From NCBI RefSeq assembly GCF_035222485.1, contig NC_085924.1:310001-374000 (forward strand): DNA of 64,000 nucleotides, in the 5' to 3' direction. The notes under the pieces were generated by a model that saw nothing but the letters and a program-made list of their open reading frames with translations, made no database searches and was not told where the DNA came from. Below, piece by piece: positions 34,329 to 44,606 of the stretch. The position numbers and the translations under genes were made by a program. The DNA is from Podospora pseudoanserina (Eukaryota > Ascomycota > Sordariomycetes > Sordariales > Podosporaceae). Each line of letters begins with the position of its first letter. Positions within the stretch are counted from its first letter, which is position 1.

Positions 34329-37171
34329 CTTTGCAGTTAGATTATAGCAAATGGACTGTAAGGGCGTTTGTCAAAAGTGCAACAGTGTTGAGGAAGGGTC
34401 GTGGGTTGATTGGTTGAAATGAATGTGAAGTGTATATCAGTGTAGGTAAGTAACGAAGGAATGGCTGAAGAGAGTGACTAGGTAGCGAGGCTTCCCAACG
34501 AATGAACGAGGCTCTCGGTGTTATATTCCTGCCTGAGACTGCGCGATGGGGTGAGGATTTAAACTCTGAGTTGAGTTGAGGTGGGAAACGACAGGACTTT
34601 ATACTCAGAATGCCTTGCCACTGACGACCAGATCTGATAGATACGTCTCGGTCAACGGGTCTGTTTGTCTCTCTTGTGGCGTGCGTCGACGACGTAGGTC
34701 AACACCATGTTCACGTCGTTAATCTGCGCTCAAGCCATCAGAGAACGCATGATAATTGACCAAATTTCAGGGGTATCGCCGTAGTGGCGGGTAGATCAGG
34801 GGTCAAGACTTGTAGGCGCTCTTCAACCCAGGCGGACATTTCCATTGGCTGCCTAGGACCGGCGTGCAAAGACGGCATGTCCTTGGCTTACGAGCTTAAC
34901 CGGCCTAGCACTTGCAGCCCTATGAGCCAGGGCATAGGCCAACACGTCGATTTCAACTATCACTACCTGTTCCTTTCGTTGTGATTGTAGATGTATTCGT
35001 CCTCAAATAAATGCATCTTTGTCAGTAATTGTTGTTGAAATCCGATTGCGGTCTGAGTTGAAGGTAGGTATCAACCACCGTCCCAAGACGTCTATCAAGA
35101 TACCTCGTTCGAGTAAAATGGGTTGGATTTAGAGCTATCATGGAAAGCCTTGAAACCCCATTGCAAGGCTCGCCTCAGCAACCCCCAAATATCCCGGCCT
35201 GCCCCCAATGCGGCCATGGTTTTGAAAGCGGAGACGTCATTTTAGGCCATCCCCTGCCCGCAAACAGACCGTTCTCGATACCGACTGGGACTTTTGGACA
35301 ATGCTCACGCTCGCCAAGGCAACTCCTGATATTCCGTCGATTAAGGTGGGACGTCTCATGTTCAGCTGACAGCGATGATTTCATCCCAACCTGCAGCTAC
35401 CTTAAGCTGCATCTCAGCCTCATGTTAAAATCCCAAATCCATCCTAACTTGGAGTCATAAACGAATGCAGGAGCCTTCGCTGAGTTGGCCGGATGTTTCA
35501 CCGTCTTCACCGGCCAACAACAGGTCAGAGCCTTACGAACACTCAACAGCCACAGACGGAGCCTGGGCCCAAATCGGCAGCGGCCCGAAGGTGGTGTGGT
35601 CCGGGAGCCCGAATGATCGAAATTGGATCCGAATAGTAGACCGGTAGAAAGGGTTGTTTGTGTGTTGTCCTGACCCTAATACCAAACTCCTGCAGTAGTG
35701 CGTACGGTCTCTAGGTCCAATTCTCATCAGCTCGTTGAAAGTCCTTAAGTCACAGCCTATCAAGGGCTTGCCGTGTACCTGAAACAAATTTGGCACTATC
35801 TGCATACATGTAAGCGTCGTCTAGGCCAAGCAACGCCAAGCCCCAGCCTGCTTAACGTGGGGAAGGGGAAAACCCAACGGGCTGGTCAAAGAAGACCATT
35901 AGTCGAGAGGAAAACATGAACAAGAGACAATGTAAAATCACCAGCTGTATACTGCTGGAACTTCAAAGTGTGGGTCATTCCCGGCATCGTTTTGCCGTAG
36001 GATGATGACGCGAGAAAGGAAGTAGGTGCAGCTCCAGCTCCAGCCAAGGACGCCACGTCGCAGCCTTGAGATGTCAAACAGAGAAATCGCAACAATTTTT
36101 TGCGGCTTCGGGTTCGGTCAACTGCGGAGGGAGATTTTCAGAGTCAAACTTAAGGAGATTGAGAGCTTACAATAGCCCTCATGATTCACGTCCATGAGGT
36201 AAGAGATATGAGTTGACGATCCCGTTGTCGGATGGCACGGGAGGGAAGCCACACTTGACCCAGGACCAGTCGGTCCTCATGGCCAATTCCAGTTTAACAT
36301 AACCAGAGACTACTCCTAATGGTGCTGCTGTGCTGTAAAGAGACCACTGGCCATGAATAGCTTACCTGAGCCAAGACTGTGGGTTAGGGTTGTAGGAGTG
36401 TTGCTCCTTGTCAGATTAGTCAATGAAGCATGATCCAAGCAACACACTTCCAAGTCTATGTCTCTTAACCTCTGCGATGTTAGAATCTTCTATACACTAT
36501 GATGTTTCAAAATCTTGCAATTCTACCCCTGATAGCTGTGCATGGGCTGCGCAAGCCTTGCATCGTATTTCGCATTCAGCCCGTGTGATATCTGGATACC
36601 TGGTAAGTCTTTGCCTGCTTCATTCTTGGTTCGTATATCTTTTTCCCTGGGTATCGTCCTTCTCCTCCTTTATCGTTCCAACTTCGCAGGGCCAACCAAG
36701 CTATGCATGGTCCTTGTTACCTACCTCAAAAGTCCGACGTCCCATCATACATACACTATCTAATTTCTCGGCGCCCTCCCGTCCTATAAACGGAAGCAAA
36801 ATCAACAGTCAAGCACTGAGACAAGGATGCAAATACGAAGTACACCGCTATTGCCATTAGACCATCGGTATCGACAGATTCAAACCCATGACGCCAAGAT
36901 TGGGTCTATGCCACCCGCCAAGACGGAGATGCAACCTTAGGCTCCCCGTACGATATTTCCCGGTCTGTTGTCATCAACAACGAGCCAAGGACTTGGGGTG
37001 CCGATCCTTCCGTGGTTAGCTCAAAAAGTTCAACGATATCTCATCGACGGTTGATTCTGGACGTTGATTCCTTCTTCTTCTTGTGGTGAATACCGTCACT
37101 AATCTCCAGTCCACAAAGCTCGTCTTTCCTTCTGTTCAAGGTACATTCGTTTCTTTGACCAAACCAAGAAA
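34329..37171. other. Long intergenic region with duplicated promoter segment at its end
   Basis: No convincing gene occurs in 2.8 kb. The part from about 36680 to 37171 is recognisably similar to the region upstream of the second GPI-protein gene (38090-38706), showing that promoter and gene were duplicated together. Short ORFs at 35140-35460 and 36423-36860 lack supporting features. Confidence 0.55.
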
Positions 37172-37735
37172 ATGCATTCGAAATTCTTGGTCTTGGGTGC
37201 TCTGCCCATCCTAGCCATGGCGCGGGCATATCCTCCTGTTATCAGAGGCCGGCAAGACCCAGACACCACGACATCCATCGAAACCTCTCGTCCCACCTCC
37301 CCGACTCACACTTGGACAGCCGCGGGTGATGCATCCGCCACAGGCCCGTGGGATGGACACTACACCGGAATCTACACCGGAACACTTCCCGACGATGACA
37401 GCGGCCACTACACCGGCATCTACTCTGCCACTGCAACCGGCTGCTCGGGCACGTGCACTGGAACACCTGTCGCGGACTACACCGGCATATACACTCCCAC
37501 TGGATCTGCGACTGGATCTGCCACCGGCTGCACAGGCATCTGCACTGGGACACCGACCGCGGCCTACACCGGCATCTACACGGGCGAGCTCCCCACCACA
37601 ACCGGCCAGATCGCATCAAACGGCACAAGTACATCTGCACCCGTCGTCATCGGCGGGGCTGGCAAGGGAGTACAAGGCGCGAGCTGGGTTGGCGGAATCA
37701 TGGCCGGCTTTGCTGTTATGGGGCTGGCTCTTTAA
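37172..37735 (+). CDS. GPI-anchored cell-surface protein with YTGIYTG repeats
   Basis: An intronless 187 aa protein. A signal peptide (MHSKFLVLGALPILAMARAY) is followed by a Thr/Gly/Ser-rich body. A Gly-rich linker and hydrophobic tail (WVGGIMAGFAVMGLAL) form a GPI-attachment signal. The body has four TGIY motifs and a duplicated unit of period 87 bp: GCSGTCTGTPVADYTGIYT then GCTGICTGTPTAAYTGIYT. No catalytic domain is present. It is likely a glycosylated wall or plasma-membrane surface protein. It is the shorter tandem paralogue of the gene at 38707. Both share the signal peptide, the PTSPTHTWTA segment and the C-terminal region. Confidence 0.82.
   Translation: MHSKFLVLGALPILAMARAYPPVIRGRQDPDTTTSIETSRPTSPTHTWTAAGDASATGPWDGHYTGIYTGTLPDDDSGHYTGIYSATATGCSGTCTGTPVADYTGIYTPTGSATGSATGCTGICTGTPTAAYTGIYTGELPTTTGQIASNGTSTSAPVVIGGAGKGVQGASWVGGIMAGFAVMGLAL
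37439..37580 (+). repeat. 87-bp-period internal coding repeat
   Basis: Two similar blocks begin at 37439 and 37526. Each encodes a Cys-containing GC-x-G-x-CTGTP unit followed by YTGIYT. Such in-frame repeats often vary in copy number in fungal surface proteins. Confidence 0.6.
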
Positions 37736-38706
37736 GAAGAACCTGGATTATAACCTGTCGATGAAGTGGATATGGGCTTGGATATATATATGGATAGGTA
37801 GCTTGTTTGAGATATAGTACAAGGTATTTAGCCGATAGTACTCTTCGACGATAACGATTAGGGTGACTTGCTTTGGTGAATTAGTTGACTTATTGTTTAC
37901 AAAGTATGTGGTGATAGACGAGGAATAGTATTAGGTACCCTACCTGGTAGGTAGGACAGAGAAACACACAGCCAGCGCTTTTCCAGCACCCGTTATTCTC
38001 TTCATCAACCTGGTGTCTGCAAAATCATTCACGCCGCTCGTCTTGGAAGACGCTACCTATGCCTTGCTTGACTCATCGTTCCAACTTGGTTCCAAACCAA
38101 CCAAGCCATGCACGGTCCTTGTTACCACTCGAGTACAACGTACACCTTCCCACTAACAGCAACAAACACAGGTTCGCTGCTGTTGGTGTGACATTCGTGT
38201 TCAACATGTTGTTGGGCCGAAGTCGTCCGCACCTCATTTCACGGTGCCTTCCCGTCTTATTAAGACTCGATGAAGTCAGGTATCCATGTGGCACTTGACA
38301 GCTTTTGTGTGTACTAGTCAGCAGACACGCATTCAAGGTTGGCGATGTTGGATGCACATGCGAGGTACAGCGCCGCTGCCATTGGACAGCCAGTACAAAA
38401 TGGATGCCAACCCCTGACCACAGATGGGATCTACGCCACTTGTCCGGATGGAAATGTGACCTTGATCTCACCATCCGATATTTCCCAGAGCCGCCAGGAA
38501 GGCTGTTGTCATCACACAGATGGTTAAGCACACACGGGGCGCCGATCCCTTCGCGGCTCCTCAAATGCTCGACGACATCCCGTGGGCGGTTGAGTCTTGT
38601 CTTTCCTTTTTACATTATCTTGTGGTGGATAGGTAATATCACTACTTTTTAGTCCAACCGGACCAGTCCTTCGTTTTACTTACAGTCGTTTTCAGTTAAA
38701 ACAAAA
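37736..38706. other. Spacer with second copy of duplicated promoter
   Basis: This contains the 3' flank of the first GPI gene and, from about 38090, a diverged copy of the region upstream of that gene. Shared blocks include CCAACCAAG-CATGCA-GGTCC, CGATATTTCCC, GCTGTTGTCATCA and TTGTGGTG. No separate gene is visible. Confidence 0.55.
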
Positions 38707-39897
38707 ATGCATTCCAAGTTGTTGATCTTGGGCGCTTTGCCCATGCTCGCCATGGCACGGGCGTATCCTCCCCTTCTCAGAGGACGTACAGATGGCGGCT
38801 ACGTCACGACTCCCGTCAAGACATGCGAGGATATTGGGCAGCAGACCTGTGGAGATGGTTGTGTTCCCTTGGAGTACAGCTGCTGCCCCACCGAGGAGGG
38901 AGCTTGTGCAGCTGGTTATAAATGCCAGATCGGAGACAACGACAAGTACGGGTGCTGTCCCGAAGGTCAGACATGTGTCGGCAATGGCGGCTCTGTCACG
39001 ACCACCTTTTCGACCCCACTTCCTTCTTCAAGCGCTCCTGCCTGCGAGGAAGAGCCGCTCCCCATTGATGACGTCGAGGAACCCGGGCCAACTTCCACTG
39101 ATGCGATCGAGGAGCCTGAACCGACCTCCATTGATGTCGTTGACGAGCCAACTTCCACTGAGACTGCCGAAGAGCCTCTGACCTCCGAACCAGCGGAGGA
39201 CACCGAGCCCACCGGCACCGACCTTGTCGACGAGCCCGAGCCAACTATAACCTCCACCATCGTCGAGTCCGACCTCCCCAGCGTCGGAGCATCTGATAGC
39301 TTCGAGCTCTCTGCCACGACCACCCAGGAGCCCGGCACCACAGTAACTGGCGAGCCCTCAGCCACCGGGACAGCGACCGCAATCCCCATCGGAACCCTTA
39401 CCTCCCTTTCCACGACCCTCACCCCCCTTCCAACAAGCTACACAACCTCCACAATCTACACTACCACCCTCGTGACCATCACCTCCTGCGCCCCCACCGT
39501 TCCCTGCAACGGCGCTCCCACCGTCATCACAAAGACCATTCCCTTCACGACCACAGTCTGCCCCGTCACTCCGAGCATTATCCCCACGGGCACAACCAGG
39601 CTCCCCATTCTACCCCCCGTCAAGCCGACCTACGGCTGCTCCCAAGGCGTCGGCGCCAACTGCCCTCGTCCCACTTCCCCAACTCACACTTGGACAGCAA
39701 CGCGCACCCCATCGGGTACAGCGCCCTGGGACGGAAACTACACCGGAATTTACACAGGCTATCTCCCTACCACGACCGGCCAGGCTGCATCCACTACGTC
39801 GAGACCGGTCACGGCTGGTGCTGGCAAGGGAGTGCCGGGCGCGGGTTGGGTTCACGGAATTGTAGCAGGTGTTGCTGTTTTGGGCCTGGCTTTGTAA
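38707..39897 (+). CDS. GPI-anchored cysteine-rich wall protein (tandem paralogue)
   Basis: An intronless 396 aa protein. The signal peptide (MHSKLLILGALPMLAMARAY) is nearly identical to that of the gene at 37172. A cysteine-rich module of about 60 residues follows, with CEDIGQQTCGDGCVPLEYSC and GCCPEGQTC (granulin or chitin-binding-like spacing). Next is an acidic Glu/Pro/Thr repeat region (EEPEPTS-type units). A Thr-rich stalk and the shared PTSPTHTWTA, YTGIYTG and GPI signal (WVHGIVAGVAVLGLAL) follow. The first copy lacks the Cys module and stalk, so the pair diverged by domain gain or loss between conserved ends. It is probably surface-exposed and O-glycosylated. Ligand unknown. Confidence 0.85.
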   Translation: MHSKLLILGALPMLAMARAYPPLLRGRTDGGYVTTPVKTCEDIGQQTCGDGCVPLEYSCCPTEEGACAAGYKCQIGDNDKYGCCPEGQTCVGNGGSVTTTFSTPLPSSSAPACEEEPLPIDDVEEPGPTSTDAIEEPEPTSIDVVDEPTSTETAEEPLTSEPAEDTEPTGTDLVDEPEPTITSTIVESDLPSVGASDSFELSATTTQEPGTTVTGEPSATGTATAIPIGTLTSLSTTLTPLPTSYTTSTIYTTTLVTITSCAPTVPCNGAPTVITKTIPFTTTVCPVTPSIIPTGTTRLPILPPVKPTYGCSQGVGANCPRPTSPTHTWTATRTPSGTAPWDGNYTGIYTGYLPTTTGQAASTTSRPVTAGAGKGVPGAGWVHGIVAGVAVLGLAL

Positions 39898-40701
39898 GGA
39901 GACACTGGGGATAATAGCTGATACAGGTATTAGATAGCGTCGGTATGTAGTTGGATAAAGACATAGCACGACACTTACCCCGTGCTGCATTAACACAAGC
40001 AATCTTGGCATGTCGTGTTCCTGGGTCGCTTTCTTCCGTGTACCAGACTGGTTGTGACTCTGTCAGAAGTTAACCTCCTCAATCCCACCCATCCAGCCCT
40101 TGCTCGCCGCATTTACCGCTTCCAGTCAAAGGGGGTTGCATATTCCTGACAGCCTAAGGCCATTGGCAAGAGAATTATGTTTCGGTTGTGGTCTTCTGCC
40201 GCACCACGGTTTAGTGGATAACTTTAATCTTGTAGCACTAATTAGATTCATAGCCACAGCGGGATTAACCTTCAGCTTTTTTAAGCGCATGGTTATAGGC
40301 AGGGTGTGAGACTGGAAATGGAATAAGAGGCCGGCTTCGTATGATGAAGCGACTGGGAATTCGTGTGTTACTCGGAAGGACACGCGCGGGCGAGTTGCTG
40401 GCTATAAGCCGGGGAGGTAAACAACAGAGAAAAACAAATACCAATGTTCTCGTGGTTCGAGGCTGCTTGTGTAGGTGCCAAGAAACATCCTCAGCTCAAC
40501 AACCCCAACCCACATAACACCGCGCCAGCACGATAAAAAGCTTGGCAGGGGTCGTAATATCATCTTCACCATCTTCAGCTCAGAACGGAACCGTGAACGA
40601 CACGTCACAATTTTTTGTCACAGGCGCGAGCACAATAACACTGACCTTCCACCATAACAGCCCTCCATCATCACAGTCCTTCATCGCACGATTCCCACAG
40701 T
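39898..40701. other. Intergenic, no gene supported
   Basis: 3' flank of the GPI gene and promoter of the cysteine-rich unknown gene. A short AT-rich stretch lies at about 40205-40290. No feature could be supported. Confidence 0.5.
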
Positions 40702-41802
40702 ATGAGCGCCCCATTCACCCTCCCCAACCCAGCCGACCTCCTGTTCAACCCGTCGCTCAAACGGCAAGCCTCCGACTCGGAGGGATCAGACGCCTCGAGC
40801 ACGGAATCCCAGAAGAATGCCAAAGTCGCCGAGTCTTCCACCGCAGCCTCTTGTAACAGGCTTCTCTGCCCTTCTCTTCGCTGTGAGGGCTGGGGATGTC
40901 AAGACACTGATCGCAGCGGATCATCCACCACCTGTTCTCCCGTGCGAGATGTGTTTCGAGGAGCAGCAGCGCAAGGAAAGCGGAAATGGCGAGGAGCAAG
41001 GCGCCGATGATGATTATGATGGCGATCAAGAACCGGAAGACGAAGCCTCCAAGAAGGAGCCCGATGACCAACCAGCTCCGCTACCACCCTGTGCCACTAT
41101 TTGCGACTGGATAGTTCACCCTGATGACTTGTACAGCAAGTACACCTGGCACAATCCCAAATGCCCCAGCGACGGACCGCTCGTCAGCTGCGAATACTGC
41201 ATGGAAGAGGAACCTAAAGAATGCCCTACCGAGTGTCCCCTCTTCCACGGGCACAGGATGTGCGTCTGTTTGACCCAGAGCACTGAATGTAAACTGACCC
41301 GGCACTTGAGCGATATGGGTCGCTGGAGTTCGAAGCCAAGGTTTGGTGATGCCGCTCCCCACAGGCTAGGGGCCACAGGGAGTACTAGTCCGAAGAACTC
41401 GAATGCTCTTACTGCCGTGAGGAGCTCGACTCTGACCACCACTCAACAGACTTTACTGCATACTACTGCCATAACCAATGCTGCACCACTTGGGAGTTCA
41501 TCCCCTGCGAAGAATGCACCCCCAAGGGGGTGTTCCGGCCATGCCCCGACTGTCTGGGCGAGGACGCGTGTGCATGCGAGCCATATACGGTCCCGTGGCA
41601 GAAGATGTGCAAAAGCTATCCGATGTACAACTGCTGGCCAGTCAGGGTCTTCGACCAGCCCTTCTGGCAACGGAGCTGGCATGTTGGGCCTGATGGGGAG
41701 CGGTCGGCTGAACCCGAATTCTGCAGTGTAGAGGCCCCGCCCTGTATATGTGACGATTCGGAGAAGGAGGCCGATGGAAAGGGGCATCCGACTGCATCCT
41801 AG
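40702..41802 (+). CDS. Cysteine-rich protein of unknown function, possible zinc-binding
   Basis: Proposed exons are 40702-40852, 40917-41345 and 41396-41802, giving 328 aa. The N-terminus (MSAPFTLPNPADLLFNPSL) and a Ser/Asp-rich stretch lead into an acidic linker, then many Cys pairs: CEMC, CEYC, CPTEC, CVC, CSYC, CHNQCC, CEEC, CPDC, CAC. Their regular CxxC spacing suggests metal binding. The C-terminus is Trp-rich (WPVRVFDQPFWQRSW). Both splice junctions are inferred from frame continuity; the donors (GTAACA, GTGATG) are not strong. I do not recognise the family. A reading frame starting at 40817 is open across intron 1, so an alternative N-terminus (GFSALLFAVRAGDVKTLIAA) is possible. Confidence 0.6.
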
Positions 41803-42173
41803 CTGCAGGGCTCAATTCTCCGGCTCTTAGATGCCAGATCAGGGGTGTAATGCCGTGCTTGAGGCAAATCGACACAGCCAGCAATGTACATACACAAAGC
41901 CAATTATGGAACAACCAGATTCATTAATACTACGTTCTCTGTCCTGCCTTTCACAACCCGTCCTCGCCAGGAAAAGAAGTGAACGCAGCCAAGCAAAGCA
42001 CACCAATCTGAAGACCGATAACTGACACCTTTTGAACACTCAGTTAGACTTGTACCATCTATCCATCTTGGTTTTCTTCAAATAGCAACGAGACAAGAAA
42101 AACCCCACCGGGCCGTGCTAGGTGATTCAGGCAGAAATCCGAGTCTAGAAACACAATCAGCCTTGTTGCCCCA
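41803..42173. other. Convergent 3' intergenic region
   Basis: Spacer between the 3' ends of two convergent genes. Nothing recognisable was seen. Confidence 0.5.
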
Positions 42174-44606
42174 TCACAACTCTTCAAAAACAAGCTTATC
42201 CTGGTTCTCATCCGGCCCGTCCGCCAAATACTTTTTCCGGAGGTACTCCAGCCTTGCCCCTTTCCCGTCAGGGTCGGACTGATGTAGCTCTGCCAGATGC
42301 AACTCCGGCGACGCGAGGTTTCCAACCTTGGAGTCATCTTCCATGAGCCTTGACCCCCCCGGTATTGTGGTGCCTCGTGCAGGTGGTGGAAGGGAGGAAA
42401 GAGAAAGAGAATCATTGTTGCTCACCTGCAAAAGCCCGTTGCTCAACCCATCACCATGGATCAAATCCAACACACTGCTGCTCGACTTCTTTCTAAGGGG
42501 CTGGGCAGGAACACCCAGCATCCCACCGCTCTCAGCCGCACCAGCGACCCTAAGCGGGAAGGGGAGCACGGTCCCCACCACCACGGGCGCAACCTGGCTG
42601 ACCACCCCGCCAATATCCCTCACGAGACCGCCGAGGAAGTCCCCAAACGACTCCTCATGGCCCTGCCCCTCCGGGATCGACATCGTAATCTGCTGCAGCT
42701 CCGAGCTGGAGAGCTTGGACAAGGCCTGGAGGGCGGTCTCGCCAAAGACGGCCCGCTTGGCCACAAGGATGGCAGCTTCACGGTCGGCTTGGGAGAGGGA
42801 TTGGGTCGAGAAGGAAGACTCGGAAACGTGCTCGACAATCTTCTTTGTGAGCTGGTAAAGGGGATCGCGCTCGACGGCGCGGACGATGACCTTTCCGAGG
42901 TCGTCGAACCAGCCCTCGGCGCGGTAGGACTCGGCACGGTTCTTGATAGTGTCAACGAGGAATTTGCCCAGTTCGATGCCGATGGTGATGCCGGGGAAGA
43001 GGCCGAAGAGCTCGGCTTGTTGACCGTTGGTGGCTGGGCCGTTGGAGGTAGCAGCGAAGGGGACGGTTTTGAGCTTGACCTCGCCGGTGGCGGTAGTTTG
43101 GGTGTACTCGGTCGAGCTGAGGATCTTGTTCGCGGTCAGGGGGAGGGCGGGGCCGAGGCGGCAGATGATGGGGTCAAAGTTGATGGAGCGGTAGTGGGTG
43201 CTCCAGATCGAGGACATTTCTTGCAGGATCTTGCGGGTGATGGGGTTGTCCTCTAGCTTCAAGATGGATTGGAGGGCAGCCTCGGCGAGGATGCCACGCT
43301 CGAGCGTGCCTTGCAGCACAGAGCTTACATCAGTCAAGGCAGATTCAGTGGCCTGATTGATGACACCGAGGATGGCGTGAGCGATGGCGCCGTGGACGCC
43401 GCCCAAGAACGGCTGGAGGTAAACAGGGGCGGCAGGGCCCACGTTGCCCTGCACAAATTTGGCAACCTTCTTGAGGTCGTCAAAGAAGCCCTCAGCGTCA
43501 AGGGGTCCAGGAGCTGGAGCGGAGGTGTAACCGGTGCGAGGAGCAGGCTGGGTCGTGGGACTGGCGCCGGGGGAGGTGGTGGAGTAGCCGTATTTGACAA
43601 GCTTGATGCCCTGGTGTTCACCCCAGGGTGGGAGGTTGCCGTCGAAGACCTTGAGCATGCCCTCGTAGTCATTGCCGAGCGGGCCTATGACACTGGCCGA
43701 GTTCTTGTCGCCGCCACCGTAGACGTGAGTACCGATGACAGCTTGCTTGGAACCCTTGCGGATAACAGGAGCACCAGATTGACCTATCCGTTGTTAGCGC
43801 AACATTATCCTGGGGAAAAAAGAATCCAAAACTCACCACCAAAGGTCGAAATCCGGTACTTGAGCATGCCCCTTCCCTTGTTCTTGGCCGAGTCAAGGAC
43901 GTAAGTGGTGCTGGTGAACTGCTCCCACATAAGGGCACCCTTCTCCTCGCGGCCATCGGCATCCTCGAGAGTCTTGTCGGCAGGATAGCCAACAACACCA
44001 ATCATGTCATCGCCACTCTCAGGAGTGTTCTTGTACGTGAAGAGGCGGAGGTTGCCAGTGAAGGGCTTGTCGAGTTTGACGAAGGCGACGTCGGCATGGC
44101 GGTTGTTGCGGTCGACAACCCACTGGGCGTTGGTGACAACGACTTTGCCTGAGCGAAACTGCACGATAGGAGAGTTGATGCTGGAACGTCCGTGGTAGCC
44201 GATGTAAGCCTTGATGTCGACGGCCTTGCCGAGGCCTCTGCCATAACCAGACCAGTCGAAGACATTGTGGCCGGCAGTCACCAAGAGGTCTGGGGCGATG
44301 AGCCAACCGGTACCCATGGCGTAGGACCTATCACCAGGCTGCTGGCCTTCATAGCGCATCTGAAGCTTGACGATGGCTGTCTCTTTGTCAACACTTGCCG
44401 GTCACAGATTCGCGCAGAAGAGGACACTCACAGCGATATTTTCCGCCATCCCGGATATCGTTGTCATCGACCAGAGAGCGGTGGTCCGGGTCAAATACCG
44501 ACTCGGAAGTGTCATCAGTGGAGAAGAAAGACTCTGGTGTCACCTGGGTATGGGCGTAAGGAATTTCCCAGGTGGCAGCCACGGCGAGATAGGGGTCAGA
44601 AGACAT
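42174..44606 (-). CDS. V8-like trypsin-fold serine protease with duplicated helical C-terminal region
   Basis: A 774 aa protein from exons 44432-44606, 43837-44376 and 42174-43783. The intron choice restores GGKYRSIVKLQMRYEG and TFGGQSGAPVI. The catalytic triad is His95 (VTAGHNVFD), Asp154 (RHADVAFVKLD) and Ser241 (GGQSGAPV). This is the glutamyl-endopeptidase/trypsin-like layout. There is no signal peptide, so it is probably intracellular. After about residue 290 the C-terminal 480 residues are mostly helical and contain an internal duplication: GFFDDLKKVAKFV matches GWFDDLGKVIVRAV, and RGILAEAALQSILKL matches RAVFGETALQALSKL. The function of the tail is unknown; it may sense partners or oligomerise. 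The start could be extended upstream in frame to 44723, but ATG 44606 fits the family. Confidence 0.88.

Noticed and set aside
35140-35460. 106-codon ORF with one CPQCG motif
   Set aside because: A single Cys pair, no homology signal and no supporting gene structure.
40817-41731. 304-codon single-frame reading of the Cys-rich gene
   Set aside because: It runs through the second intron into a Ser/Thr/Ala-rich shadow and loses the Cys pairs that continue in another frame.
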